A DNA stretch of 44,028 nt from Oscillospiraceae bacterium (GCA_015065505.1 SVQE01000014.1:1-44028), one strand, 5' to 3'. Shown: positions 15,148 to 24,120, numbered from the stretch's first letter. A program made the numbers and translations. Notes: a model not told the origin generated them from the letters alone.

Positions 15148-15938
15148 ATAATACAAAGCTGAACAAAGCTATATTTGCTGTTGCATTTACGCTATCTTGT
15201 TTAACTATGAACAGCGATACTTTCAGGCTTTATCTCGGCTCACATTCAATATGGTTCATTCTCTGGCGCTTCTTTCTGATTATCGGTGTTTTATCTATAA
15301 TCACTTTACAGATTCAAAACGAAACAGATTTCATATCTAAAACAGTTCAAATAGTGCTTTTATCAATAACGCCATTACTGATTTTTGACTACTATGTTAC
15401 TCAAATCAGCGGAAGTCTGTTTCTGTTTAAGGTATGGTGGATAGCCTATATTATGGTTGCAGGCTTAACTGTTTTTTCCGTGCTAACCATTGTTAAAGCA
15501 AAAAACTACAAGCTGTTTTACAATCGGTTTTGGCATAGCTTCACACCGCTTTATATATTCACTCTGATAATCGGATTTCTAAGAACGCCGAATACAAAAT
15601 TAACAACGAATTTCAAACTCGGTCAGGGAACATTTTTAATGCTTAAGGCAATTCTTAAAAATCCTAATATCGATTTTGAACCGTATCTTTTATTCGTTGG
15701 AAATGTTATTATTTTCCTTCCCCTTCCCTTTATTATTTCGTCTTTTATCAAAAAAATAAAACCATATCAGCTTGCACTGATAGGTATAATTGTTCCTTTC
15801 ATAGCTGAAGGATATCAGTATTTCTTTAAATGCGGAGATGTTGATATTGACGATATTGTTTTGAACTGGTTGGGATATTTCATAGGATTAATAATATACC
15901 TGATAATCAAAAAGAGATTACTCAAAGCTTCTGAGTAA
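15135..15938 (+). CDS. VanZ-like membrane protein
   Basis: This protein has 267 residues and about seven membrane helices. The C-terminal half carries the VanZ-like pattern: 'VGNVIIFLPLPF', then 'EGYQYFF' and the acidic DVDIDDIVLNWLGYFIG motif, where VanZ proteins typically have R/D-x-x-DIDD-x-x-x-N-x-x-G. VanZ lowers susceptibility to teicoplanin in enterococci; the many chromosomal relatives have no clear role. Its ATG lies 13 bases inside the preceding oxidoreductase gene, so it is co-transcribed and probably translated by coupling. Its last codons form the left arm of the terminator. The link to a redox complex is unexplained and may be only operon packing. Confidence 0.85.
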   Translation: MPKVNNTKLNKAIFAVAFTLSCLTMNSDTFRLYLGSHSIWFILWRFFLIIGVLSIITLQIQNETDFISKTVQIVLLSITPLLIFDYYVTQISGSLFLFKVWWIAYIMVAGLTVFSVLTIVKAKNYKLFYNRFWHSFTPLYIFTLIIGFLRTPNTKLTTNFKLGQGTFLMLKAILKNPNIDFEPYLLFVGNVIIFLPLPFIISSFIKKIKPYQLALIGIIVPFIAEGYQYFFKCGDVDIDDIVLNWLGYFIGLIIYLIIKKRLLKASE

Positions 15939-15945
15939 TCTCTTT
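15911..15945. terminator. Bidirectional terminator overlapping the 3' end of the VanZ-like gene
   Basis: A perfect 14-bp stem (AAAGAGATTACTCA at 15911-15924 with TGAGTAATCTCTTT at 15932-15945) has a 7-base loop and is followed by TATTCTTTTT. The left arm and loop are coding and the stop codon sits in the right arm. It serves both the plus-strand oxidoreductase operon and the minus-strand glycan cluster. Confidence 0.9.
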
Positions 15946-15952
15946 ATTCTTT

Positions 15953-16834
15953 TTAATAAAACTCTTTAATATAATCCAGAACATCCTCCCTCGTTCCTTT
16001 AAACGGTCCGGGGGTTTCCATTTTTAATGAAACAAGCGCCGTGCAATACAGAAGCGCATCTTTAATACCAGCTCTCTGACGCTCGGTTATATAGCCTGCA
16101 AAGGTAGTGTCTCCCCTGCCTGTTCTGCCCGAAAGATTACGTGCTTTAATCGGGAAGGTGTAAATTTCCTTGCCGTCATATGCAAGCACCTCAGTATTAT
16201 GGGTTATCAAAACCTCTTTTGCGCCCCAGGAATAAAGAAGCTTAGCAGCCTCGGCTCTGTCAGTTAAGCCCGTTAATATTTCAGCCTCTGCAGCGTCGGT
16301 TTTAAGATAATCAATATATTTAAGATATTCCTTCTTTTCTTCCCAATCATGGAAAGCCATGGATTTATCTTCTTCAACATGGCGAAGAAGGCACTGAACA
16401 TCAACTGCAACCTTGCCGTGCTTTGAAGCCTCTTTAAACAGCTCGCCGTAAAAATCGCCGTAAACAAGCCCTGCAAAATGATAAATCTTTGTCTGAATAT
16501 CGGGAAACTCGTCAAATTTAAAGGTGTCGCAAACGCCCATTGAAGTGCATTCGCGCTTTTCCTTATCAGCTGTGAAATACTGATTTTTTATTGAGCAGGT
16601 ATCCTTTGATTCACCCCAATATAAATCGGCACCCGAATCTTCAAAGCGTGTCTGAACGGCAGCTTTATCTTCAGTCTTTGACTTTGTAAACAAAGCAGTT
16701 TTATTCCCGCTCTTTGCAGCTGCAAATCCCGAAGCAACAACAGCGCCGCCGAGCTCCTCGCGCTTGTTTCCCTGATAGTCAATATTGCAATCCCACGAAA
16801 CGGGACCTATAACCAAAACATCATAATCTTTCAT
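15953..16834 (-). CDS. PfkB/ribokinase-family sugar kinase
   Basis: This protein has 293 residues. The opening 'DVLVIGPVSWD' and the early 'GGAVVASGFAAAKSG' segment match the substrate side of PfkB-family kinases. The C-terminal signature GRTGRGDTTFAGY holds the catalytic Asp, with Arg where the usual GAGD has Ala. The family phosphorylates ribose, fructose, adenosine and many other small molecules, so the substrate stays open. It is the last gene of the minus-strand glycan cluster, 14 bases after the GHMP kinase, and ends at the bidirectional terminator. A role in sugar salvage beside the uronic-acid genes is plausible but is inference from position. The start is the ATG behind TAGGAG. Confidence 0.85.
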   Translation of the reverse strand: MKDYDVLVIGPVSWDCNIDYQGNKREELGGAVVASGFAAAKSGNKTALFTKSKTEDKAAVQTRFEDSGADLYWGESKDTCSIKNQYFTADKEKRECTSMGVCDTFKFDEFPDIQTKIYHFAGLVYGDFYGELFKEASKHGKVAVDVQCLLRHVEEDKSMAFHDWEEKKEYLKYIDYLKTDAAEAEILTGLTDRAEAAKLLYSWGAKEVLITHNTEVLAYDGKEIYTFPIKARNLSGRTGRGDTTFAGYITERQRAGIKDALLYCTALVSLKMETPGPFKGTREDVLDYIKEFY

Positions 16835-16848
16835 AGTTAACTCCTATA

Positions 16849-18021
16849 TTAAAAGCTAAGTCCGTCAACACTATGGCAAAATTCAATTTTAAAGCTGTCT
16901 TTATATTCCGGAAACTGCTTTAAGTATTCCTCTTCAATCCTCTTTGCAATTTCATCCTTATACTCAGGATTAATCAGCGACATACAGCAGCCCTTAAAGC
17001 CGGCACCTGAAAAGCGTCCGCCATAGATTCCGGGCGTTTTAACCATAATATCATAAATCGCTTTAAGTTCGGGTGAGCCTGTTTCATAATTAACAATTGA
17101 GCTGTTTCCGCTTTCAAAAATCTTCTTTCCGAAATTCTCAAGGTCGCCTTTTTCCCAAAGCTTAACTCCCTCTTCAACTCTCTGATATTCGGTGTACCAG
17201 TGTTCTGCTCTTTTTGCCCAGTTTAGAGGAAGTTTTGATTTATATTCATCATAAATACTTCTTGAAACATCTCTTAAATAGGTATCGCTGAATTTGCCGT
17301 ATTCACTGTCTGAAAACGCCAACAGTGCATAACCTGCACTTCTGCATTCATCAACCCTCATATTGAATTTTGAGCCTGCAAGACTTCTTTCAACGCCGCT
17401 GAAAACAATCATAATTTCGTAAGGCGGAATGTTTTCACTTTGAGGAATATTTTCATATTCGCCTGTTTTAGTGTCAAGATAAAGAAGTGAATTTGCCTTA
17501 CAATAACACTCACATGACTGGTCAAGTGTTCCGCTTGATACGCCAACATATTTGTTTTCAGCCCACACAGACATCTGAATAAGCTCTTCCTTGCTTGGAT
17601 GAACATCATTAACCTTACAAAGAGCAACAAGAAAAGTAAGTGTTACGGCTGCCGAGGATGATAATCCGCCTATCGGAAGACTTCCTTCAATAACTCCGCA
17701 AAGTCCGACGCTGAGTCTGTATTTCTTACCGAGAGCTATTGTAGCTCCTCTTAAATAATCTGCCCAGTCATTTTCTTTAGTTCTCGGAACTCTGTCAACA
17801 AAGAACTGTGCGCGCTTATCAAAATCAAGAGAAATAAGCTCGATAACTCCATTCCTTTTAGGACCGAAAGCAATATTGATGCCTTTGTTAATTGCAATAC
17901 CAGTAACCTTGCCGTGCTGATGGTCGCTGTGCGCTCCGAGAGGACAAACTCTGTACGGACAGAAAACTGTGTCAAAAGCCTCGTGTTTATATATTTCTAA
18001 AAACTTTTCCTGACATTTCAT
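16849..18021 (-). CDS. GHMP kinase of the galactokinase family, galacturonokinase-like
   Basis: This protein has 390 residues and carries all three GHMP motifs: the sugar-binding start YRVCPLGAHSDHQHGKV (23-39), the phosphate loop LPIGGLSSSAA (115-125) and the C-terminal 'GAGFKGCCMSL'. True galactokinases read RVNLIGEHTDY at the first motif. The CPLGAHxDHQ version instead recalls plant galacturonokinase, which makes galacturonate-1-phosphate, and some uronate or arabinose kinases. The next genes encode GalU and a UDP-glucuronate 4-epimerase, which fits a path from free galacturonate to UDP-galacturonate and UDP-glucuronate. The substrate is inferred from this motif and the neighbours; galactose or another sugar is possible. 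An AAAGG ribosome site lies 8 bases upstream. Confidence 0.82.
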   Translation of the reverse strand: MKCQEKFLEIYKHEAFDTVFCPYRVCPLGAHSDHQHGKVTGIAINKGINIAFGPKRNGVIELISLDFDKRAQFFVDRVPRTKENDWADYLRGATIALGKKYRLSVGLCGVIEGSLPIGGLSSSAAVTLTFLVALCKVNDVHPSKEELIQMSVWAENKYVGVSSGTLDQSCECYCKANSLLYLDTKTGEYENIPQSENIPPYEIMIVFSGVERSLAGSKFNMRVDECRSAGYALLAFSDSEYGKFSDTYLRDVSRSIYDEYKSKLPLNWAKRAEHWYTEYQRVEEGVKLWEKGDLENFGKKIFESGNSSIVNYETGSPELKAIYDIMVKTPGIYGGRFSGAGFKGCCMSLINPEYKDEIAKRIEEEYLKQFPEYKDSFKIEFCHSVDGLSF

Positions 18022-18042
18022 AATAATAACCTTTGCTGAGAA

Positions 18043-18918
18043 CTAAAAACTTTTTGCTATTTCTTTTATATATTCCTTTGTCTGCTGAGATAACTCGGGA
18101 TGTTCAAGAGCATAATCAATATTTGCTTTAAGAATACCGAATTTGTTGCCCATATCGTGAACAGTTCCGTCAAATTCAACTGCAATAACACCCTCGGTCT
18201 GTGCAAGGGTTTTCATAGCATCTGTAAGCTGAAGCTCATTGCCCTTACCCTTTGGAGTGTTTTCCAGAATTTCAAAGATGCTCGGCGGCAAAACAACTCT
18301 GCCCTTAATGGAATAGTTAGACATTATTTCGTCCATACTCGGCTTTTCAATCATATCAGTGCAATTATATTCATTATTCTCAATATGACTAACTTTAAGC
18401 GAGCAATACTTCATTATTGCTTCACCGAGAATTTCTTTGACACCAACTACACCTTTATCGTACTTTTCATATGTTTCAATAAGCTGTTTTGTAACAGGCT
18501 CGTCAGACTGAATAACATCGTCGCCATACAGAACAGCAAACGGTTCGTCACCGACAAAATTTTTGGCGCACAATACTGCGTGTCCTAAGCCGCCTGTTTC
18601 CTTCTGACGAAGGAAATATATGTTGCCGAAATTTGAGCAAGCCTTAACGCTATCAAGTATTTCCTTCTTATCTTCCTTACCCTCAAGCTTAGTTTCAAGC
18701 TCAAAGGCATGGTCGAAATGGTCCTCCATTGCCTCTTTACCGCGATTTGTAATTATCAGAACCTCTTCTATTCCGCTGTTGAAGGCTTCTTCAACTATGT
18801 ACTGCATAGCAGGCTTATCAACGATATTAAGCATTTCCTTCGGAACTGCCTTTGAAGCAGGCAGAACTCGTGTTCCCAGACCTGCTGCAGGAATTATTGC
18901 TTTTCTGACTTTTTTCAT
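18043..18918 (-). CDS. galU: UTP-glucose-1-phosphate uridylyltransferase
   Basis: This protein has 291 residues. The start is the ATG at 18918 behind AAGGAG; an upstream in-frame start would overlap the epimerase gene. The nucleotide-binding signature AAGLGTRVLPASKAVPKEML opens the protein. 'DKPAMQYIVEEA', 'RQKETGGLGHAVLCAK' and the metal-binding 'LYGDD' follow, all typical of GalU. It turns glucose-1-phosphate and UTP into UDP-glucose and pyrophosphate in the cytoplasm, supplying precursors for glycans. In this cluster, between the galacturonokinase-like gene and a UDP-uronate epimerase, it might also accept uronic acid 1-phosphates, which I cannot judge from sequence. No UDP-glucose 6-dehydrogenase is present in the window. 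Confidence 0.95.
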   Translation of the reverse strand: MKKVRKAIIPAAGLGTRVLPASKAVPKEMLNIVDKPAMQYIVEEAFNSGIEEVLIITNRGKEAMEDHFDHAFELETKLEGKEDKKEILDSVKACSNFGNIYFLRQKETGGLGHAVLCAKNFVGDEPFAVLYGDDVIQSDEPVTKQLIETYEKYDKGVVGVKEILGEAIMKYCSLKVSHIENNEYNCTDMIEKPSMDEIMSNYSIKGRVVLPPSIFEILENTPKGKGNELQLTDAMKTLAQTEGVIAVEFDGTVHDMGNKFGILKANIDYALEHPELSQQTKEYIKEIAKSF

Positions 18919-18940
18919 ATGTATTTCTCCTTGAACATTA

Positions 18941-20005
18941 TTACATATAAAATTCTTTATACCACTGCGCAAAGCTTTTTAAGCCGTCTCTCAGCGGTGT
19001 ACTCGGTTTAAATCCGAAATTCTTTTCAAGCTCGGATGTATCGGCAAAAGTAACCGGAACATCACCAGCCTGCATGGGAACAAGCTCTTTGTGTGCTTCA
19101 AAATCATAATCAGGCGGAAGAACGCCTGCGCTTATGAGCTCTTCCTGAAGAATGTTGACAAACTCAAGTAGATTTTCAGGTGAGCTGTTGCCTATGTTAT
19201 AAACAGCATATGGCGGAATCGGAAGTCCGTCCTCGCCTGTTTTCTTTTCGGGTGCACCCTGCATAACCCTTATAACGCCTTCAACAATATCATCAACATA
19301 TGTGAAATCGCGCAAACAGTTTCCGTAATTGAATATCTGAATTTTTTCGCCTTTAATCAGCTTATTTGTGAACCCGAAATAAGCCATATCAGGCCTTCCT
19401 GCAGGACCATAAACAGTAAAGAAGCGAAGTCCTGTCGACGGAATATTATATAGCTTACTGTATGCATGAGCCATAAGCTCATTTGATTTCTTGGATGCCG
19501 CATATAACGATACTGGATTATCAACCTTATCATCAGTTGAATACGGAACCTTCTTATTAGAGCCGTACACCGATGAGCTTGAAGCATAAACAAGATGCTC
19601 AACGGGATGATTCCTGCAAGCTTCAAGAATATTATAAAAGCCGATAATATTGGATTCGATATAAACATCGGGATTCGTTATTGAATAACGAACCCCAGCC
19701 TGAGCAGCAAGATTAACAACAACCGAAGGCTTATAATCATTAAATACTTGATTTATAAGCTCCCTGTCTGCAATGCTGCCCTTGATAAAAATAAATTCAC
19801 TTTTTCTGTCTTTAAGAGAAATGTTATCAATCTCAGATAAACGGAACTCCTTTAAACTAACATCGTAGTAGTCGTTCATATTATCAATACCGATAACCTT
19901 AATATTACTAAAATCACTTAACAAGCGCTTTGTTAAATTCGCACCGATAAAGCCGGCTGCACCTGTTACTAAAACTGTTGTGTTATCTAATTTAATACTG
20001 TTCAT
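18941..20005 (-). CDS. UDP-glucuronate 4-epimerase (extended SDR)
   Basis: This protein has 354 residues. An N-terminal NAD-binding motif TGAAGFIGANL (14-24) is followed by 'NLAAQAGVRYSI', 'SSSSVYGSNKKVP', the catalytic Y-x3-K in SLYAASKKSNE, and 'RFFTVYGPAGRPDMAYF'. This set is diagnostic of the bacterial UDP-glucuronate 4-epimerase group (CapI/LspL/WbnF type) rather than GalE. The enzyme interconverts UDP-glucuronate and UDP-galacturonate. It sits between galU and the thiolase gene, with 22 bases to galU, and so belongs to the cluster's nucleotide-sugar block. The ATG follows GGTGAG. Length is normal and no key residue is missing. Confidence 0.93.
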   Translation of the reverse strand: MNSIKLDNTTVLVTGAAGFIGANLTKRLLSDFSNIKVIGIDNMNDYYDVSLKEFRLSEIDNISLKDRKSEFIFIKGSIADRELINQVFNDYKPSVVVNLAAQAGVRYSITNPDVYIESNIIGFYNILEACRNHPVEHLVYASSSSVYGSNKKVPYSTDDKVDNPVSLYAASKKSNELMAHAYSKLYNIPSTGLRFFTVYGPAGRPDMAYFGFTNKLIKGEKIQIFNYGNCLRDFTYVDDIVEGVIRVMQGAPEKKTGEDGLPIPPYAVYNIGNSSPENLLEFVNILQEELISAGVLPPDYDFEAHKELVPMQAGDVPVTFADTSELEKNFGFKPSTPLRDGLKSFAQWYKEFYM

Positions 20006-20033
20006 TGAATCTCACCGGGAATAAAGAATTAAA

Positions 20034-21290
20034 TTATTTTCCAACTATAAATACATAATTTGTTGTTGCGGTGCCGCCTATATTAAGCATAAGTGCATTC
20101 TTAGGAATTTCACCGTTATGCTTAACCTGATAGCTTCCTGCACTGCCGTTAACCTGCTTGAAAATATCAAGAAACATTCTGCATCCGCTTGCGCCAACAG
20201 GATGACCGCAGCCAATAAGACCGCCGCTTGGATTTATTGGCTTTTCACCGTCAAAAGCAATCACACCGTTTTTGATAGCTTCGGATTCCTTGCCTGGTTC
20301 AGCTATACCAAAAGCAGAAATTGCCGCATATTCGGAAGATGTGAAGCAATCGTGTGTTTCAAAAACACCAATATCATCAACGCTGAGTCCTGAACGACGA
20401 TAAGCGTCCAGAACAGCCTGTCTTGTCCACGGAAGGATATACGGGCTGTCGGGCTGTTCGTGAACCTTTGTTTCGAAAAGCATGGGCGCTGTTCTGTGAC
20501 CGTAGCCCTTAACATACGGCAAATCCTTTTTGCCAAGCTTTTCAATCATTGCTTCACTTGCAAGAACAACAACGGCTGCGCCGTCGGTAACCTGCGAGCA
20601 GTCCGAAACGGCAAGCATTCCGCCTATTGACGGATTTGTTTCATTATTTCTGTTGCTTGCCTGCTCAAAATCCATAAACCAGCTTCTTGTCTGTGCTTTA
20701 GGATTGCGCTTTGCATTACTGTAGTTAATAACGGAAATTCTTGCAAGATTATCAAGGTATTCCTTCTCGTCAAGGTTATATTTTTTTACAGTTTCATCAG
20801 CAAGCTTTCCGAATAACGTCGGGAAGGGATAAGGTATTCCCTTTCCCTCTGTTTCGTAATAAGCCGCCCTTCCGAGAATATCTCCGCAAACATCTGAAGC
20901 AACTGTTTTCATCAATTCAAATCCTACAACAATTGCTAAATCGTAATCTTCGCTTTTAATCTTTGTTATAGCTGCATCAAGTGCAACAGAACTTGATGCG
21001 CATGCAGCCTCATATCTTCCGGAAGGAACACCGTAAAATGCAGGTGATGCCTCGGTCAATAAAGCTCCGAGATGTCCCTGGTCAATATAGTGTTCGGCAA
21101 TAAAGTTACCAACAAAACAAGCAACCTTGTTTTCTTTATTTAAATCAATAATATTCTGATAAGTTATTCCTACCTCATTAAGAGCATCGTCAATTGATTC
21201 CCTTAAAAGAGCAATAACATTTTTTCCTTCTTTAGTCCAATTGCGCTCAAAATCAGTCTGAGCACCGCCAAGCACGAAAACTTTACTCAT
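20034..21290 (-). CDS. Thiolase-family protein (SCP-x-like)
   Basis: This protein has 418 residues with the thiolase fold. Cys97 in [15 protein letters not shown] is the acyl-accepting nucleophile, His313 in [12 protein letters not shown] and His363 in [10 protein letters not shown] are the catalytic histidines, and 'NPSGGLIG' precedes the latter. The HDCF form is typical of the SCP-x-like group (lipid-transfer-type thiolases). These often have less certain chemistry than degradative thiolases: cleaving 3-ketoacyl-CoA or joining two acyl-CoA units. It is coupled to the 3-hydroxyacyl-CoA dehydrogenase gene with a 21-base gap, inside a sugar-nucleotide block. That setting suggests it supplies a short acyl-CoA for sugar decoration; this is inference. 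Confidence 0.88.
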   Translation of the reverse strand: MSKVFVLGGAQTDFERNWTKEGKNVIALLRESIDDALNEVGITYQNIIDLNKENKVACFVGNFIAEHYIDQGHLGALLTEASPAFYGVPSGRYEAACASSSVALDAAITKIKSEDYDLAIVVGFELMKTVASDVCGDILGRAAYYETEGKGIPYPFPTLFGKLADETVKKYNLDEKEYLDNLARISVINYSNAKRNPKAQTRSWFMDFEQASNRNNETNPSIGGMLAVSDCSQVTDGAAVVVLASEAMIEKLGKKDLPYVKGYGHRTAPMLFETKVHEQPDSPYILPWTRQAVLDAYRRSGLSVDDIGVFETHDCFTSSEYAAISAFGIAEPGKESEAIKNGVIAFDGEKPINPSGGLIGCGHPVGASGCRMFLDIFKQVNGSAGSYQVKHNGEIPKNALMLNIGGTATTNYVFIVGK

Positions 21291-21311
21291 ATTCTTCTAC
21301 CGCCTTTCCGA

Positions 21312-22634
21312 TTACTTTGCAAGGATGAATCTTCTGTAGTCATACTTTGATTTTTCAACATTTTCCAGAAGATTGTTTTTGATTATTATTTCGTTTATAT
21401 CACTTGTAAGGCGTTCTTTGCACAGTTTATTGAAATCACAAACTGCACTGAAAGCTTCATACATTGCAATTGGAGGACACCAACGGAAACCTGTAGCCAT
21501 AACGTCATCAGCAGATGAATAGGGACAGCCGGTTTCTTTTGATGCATTCATTGAGTATACAATATATTTAAGCAGCATTTCACAACAGATTTTTGCTTCC
21601 TGTGAATCGCTTTCAATCAGAGTTTTAAACGCACCTGCATAATCACCGAGTTTTAAGCTGTTTTTCATAGATAAAGCAAAATCAAATGTGTAACGCGATT
21701 GATTTCTGTATTCATCCGACTTTATGTCATAAACAAGATGCTGTTTTGTGCCATCATCATTTTTAACGGTTTTATAAACACCGCCTCCGGCTTTTCGACC
21801 GGTTTTGCCTTCGTCAACAAGCTTATTTATATAATCCGGGCAAACAAAAGTGCTTCTTGCATAATCGTTGGTATTTTCATAAATATTATCAACAATGGCC
21901 TTATGCACATCGAGTCCTACAAAATTCGCAGTTACAATCGGAGCCATTGAACGGCCTGAATAACCGCCGAGAATTGAATCTATGTAGTCAATACCGCCGT
22001 TTTCACAGTATTTTTCAGCCTGTTGCATAGCTTCATTAATAAACTGAAAACCGATTCTGTTGCCTAAAAATGCAGCAGTATCAGGAGTTTCAACAACTGT
22101 TCTGCGAAGAACATCAGCTGCATATTTCTTCATAAATTCAAAAATGCTGCTGTCTTTTTCGGTATATTTAGTAGGAATCATTTCACACAATGTGAGTTGA
22201 TATGGCGGGTTAAAGAAATGCATACCCATAAAAGCAGCCCTGTTTTCTTCGGGATAGTTTTCAGCAAGCTTAGTAACTGAAAGTCCCGAAGTTCCCGTGC
22301 ACAATATCTTTTTAAGATTATGCTTTTTAAGTATATCGGAAATCTGCTGATGAATATCATTTTTTATAGACATATTCTCTGCACATGCTTCAAATATTAA
22401 ATCCGAATCCAGAACGCATTCTTCAAGCTGAGAATAGTCCGCAGGAATCATTCTTTCTTTAATACACTCAGCTCTTACAGAGTGATATGCATTATTCTTT
22501 GCAGCTTCAGATTTAGCAATATCGCGTGATACCAGATAAACCTTTGCACTGCCGAAGGAAGCAAATATAGCAGAAATATTCTGCCCCATTGTTCCGTTTG
22601 CACCAAGAATGGTTACTGTTTTAATCTTATTCAT
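21312..22634 (-). CDS. 3-hydroxyacyl-CoA dehydrogenase family protein
   Basis: This protein has 440 residues. The dinucleotide motif reads ILGANGTMGQNISAI (9-23), with Asn-Gly where most members have GxGxMG. 'SDLIFEACAENMSIK' and the His of MGMHFFNPPYQLTLCE (about 148) match the catalytic part. A C-terminal helical domain with 'DTAAFLGNRIGFQFINEAM', 'GLDVHKAIVDN' and 'GKTGRKAGGGVY' is typical, and an additional helical stretch follows to the end. The family oxidises 3-hydroxyacyl-CoA, or in reverse reduces 3-ketoacyl-CoA to 3-hydroxyacyl-CoA. With the thiolase next door it could make 3-hydroxybutyryl-CoA from acetyl-CoA. No enoyl-CoA hydratase or acyl-CoA dehydrogenase accompanies them, so full beta-oxidation is unlikely here. 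Confidence 0.88.
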   Translation of the reverse strand: MNKIKTVTILGANGTMGQNISAIFASFGSAKVYLVSRDIAKSEAAKNNAYHSVRAECIKERMIPADYSQLEECVLDSDLIFEACAENMSIKNDIHQQISDILKKHNLKKILCTGTSGLSVTKLAENYPEENRAAFMGMHFFNPPYQLTLCEMIPTKYTEKDSSIFEFMKKYAADVLRRTVVETPDTAAFLGNRIGFQFINEAMQQAEKYCENGGIDYIDSILGGYSGRSMAPIVTANFVGLDVHKAIVDNIYENTNDYARSTFVCPDYINKLVDEGKTGRKAGGGVYKTVKNDDGTKQHLVYDIKSDEYRNQSRYTFDFALSMKNSLKLGDYAGAFKTLIESDSQEAKICCEMLLKYIVYSMNASKETGCPYSSADDVMATGFRWCPPIAMYEAFSAVCDFNKLCKERLTSDINEIIIKNNLLENVEKSKYDYRRFILAK

Positions 22635-22652
22635 TAAAAATACCTCACTAAT

Positions 22653-23198
22653 TTATTTTAAAGGCTGCCAAGCCTTATCTTTATCAGAAAGATTCAGTTC
22701 CATTCCTTCAGGAATAGGCCACTGAACATTTATTGTCGGGTCGTTATAAGCAATACCGCCCTCATCGTTTGGATGGAAGAAATCGTCAACCTTATAACAG
22801 AATTCAGCATAATCCGAAAGGACCAAAAAGCCATGTGCAAAGCCCTTGGGAATAAGAAACTGCTTTTTGTTTTCGGCGCTGAGCTCTATGCCGTACCATT
22901 TCAGGTATGTCGGACTGTCTTCCCTCATATCAACAGCAACATCAAAAACACATCCATTTATTACTCGAACAAGTTTTGACTGGGGGAAATTTATCTGACG
23001 GTGAAGTCCTCTTAACACACCCTTTGTTGAAGCAGACTGATTATCCTGAACAAATTTTATATCAATTCCTGCTTCCAGCAAATCTCTTTCATTATAGGTT
23101 TCCATGAAATAACCTCTGCTGTCGCCATGTACTGCCGGTGTAATAACGCAAAGACCTTCAATTCCGCCAACATTTTTTTCAATAGTTATCTGTCCCAT
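22653..23198 (-). CDS. rmlC: dTDP-4-dehydrorhamnose 3,5-epimerase
   Basis: This protein has 181 residues. I chose the ATG at 23198, six bases after AAGGAG; a longer frame begins 7 codons upstream without a ribosome site. The cupin fold shows the expected 'DSRGYFMETYNE', the catalytic His66 in VLRGLHRQ, 'FDVAVDMREDSPTY', 'IPKGFAHGFLVLSD' and the catalytic Tyr135 in EFCYKVDDF. RmlC epimerises dTDP-4-keto-6-deoxyglucose at C3 and C5 on the way to dTDP-L-rhamnose or 6-deoxy-L-talose. It lies with rmlA and rmlB in the same transcription unit, though separated from them by a reductase-like gene and a glycosyltransferase. Confidence 0.95.
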   Translation of the reverse strand: MGQITIEKNVGGIEGLCVITPAVHGDSRGYFMETYNERDLLEAGIDIKFVQDNQSASTKGVLRGLHRQINFPQSKLVRVINGCVFDVAVDMREDSPTYLKWYGIELSAENKKQFLIPKGFAHGFLVLSDYAEFCYKVDDFFHPNDEGGIAYNDPTINVQWPIPEGMELNLSDKDKAWQPLK

Positions 23199-23208
23199 AT
23201 TCTGCTCC

Positions 23209-24120
23209 TTAAAAATCAATCTCTTTAAGCCAGTCTGACAGCTTTAATACAGATTCCTTAAAATCACATTTAGCCTGAAATCCTGTATCACGGTAGAGCT
23301 TAAAGGTATCTATGCTTGAATAATCGCACTTAAATGCCTCTTTATATTTACCGACATTAATCTTACCTTCGGGATAAATAACTTCTCTGATATCATTAAC
23401 AATATCAATAAGAGGTCTGACATTGTTTGAACCTATGTAATATAACTCGCCTGCTTTTCCTTTTTCAGCAGCAGCAAGTAAGCCATCAACCGTATCATCA
23501 ATGAATGTCCATTCATATAAATCAACGCCTTCGGTTAAATCAACATCTTCATGCTTCTGGAACTTAGAAATAAATAAATTGGGTGTTCTTGTTGAATAGT
23601 CACCGGGTCCGAATGTATTAGAAAATGCAACGCTGACCATTTCAATACCCTTCTGATATGCAACAGCCTGAGCAGTCAGCCTTGCGGACTCCTTAGTCGC
23701 TCCGTAAACATTGCAGACTCCGTTATCATTATGTGATTTTTCGTTTCCTACAGGAATCATAAACTCCGAGAACGAGCTTGAAAAAACAAATCTTTTGCAG
23801 CCAACTTCTTTTGCAGCTGCAACAGCATCGCATGTTGCCTTTACATTCATCAGCTGAACTCTGTAATCATTTGTTGCCTTACCATATCCACCCCATGCAA
23901 GATGAAACATAATATCATAGTCATCATGAGGAATCATTTCTCCGAGCTTTTCATAATCCTCAAAACCCGCTTTAATAATTTTCAGATTGTTACATTTTAT
24001 GTCGTCCAGGTTTTCGGGGTCGAAAACAACCGCAGTAACTTCAACATTTTCTGCAAGAAGCTTTTTTGCTAAGTTTTTTCCGATAAATCCCGTTGCACCG
24101 TTAATTATAACTTTTTTCAT
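23209..24120 (-). CDS. NAD-dependent epimerase/reductase of the extended SDR family
   Basis: This protein has 303 residues. The NAD(P) motif INGATGFIGKNLAKK starts at residue 6, the active-site Ser cluster is at 114-116 (FSSSFSE), and Y139-x3-K143 is in NVYGATKES. It lacks the RmlD-specific pattern but sits directly upstream of rmlC, 10 bases from its start, where the final 4-keto reductase would be expected. It may therefore reduce the RmlC product to dTDP-L-rhamnose or dTDP-6-deoxy-L-talose, or act on another 4-keto sugar such as the RmlB product. No canonical rmlD is present in the window. The enzyme class is secure; the reaction is inferred. Confidence 0.82.
   Translation of the reverse strand: MKKVIINGATGFIGKNLAKKLLAENVEVTAVVFDPENLDDIKCNNLKIIKAGFEDYEKLGEMIPHDDYDIMFHLAWGGYGKATNDYRVQLMNVKATCDAVAAAKEVGCKRFVFSSSFSEFMIPVGNEKSHNDNGVCNVYGATKESARLTAQAVAYQKGIEMVSVAFSNTFGPGDYSTRTPNLFISKFQKHEDVDLTEGVDLYEWTFIDDTVDGLLAAAEKGKAGELYYIGSNNVRPLIDIVNDIREVIYPEGKINVGKYKEAFKCDYSSIDTFKLYRDTGFQAKCDFKESVLKLSDWLKEIDF

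Noticed and set aside
20034-22634. A beta-oxidation or butyrate operon
   Set aside because: Only thiolase and 3-hydroxyacyl-CoA dehydrogenase are present, without crotonase, acyl-CoA dehydrogenase or electron-transfer flavoprotein genes, and both sit inside the glycan operon.
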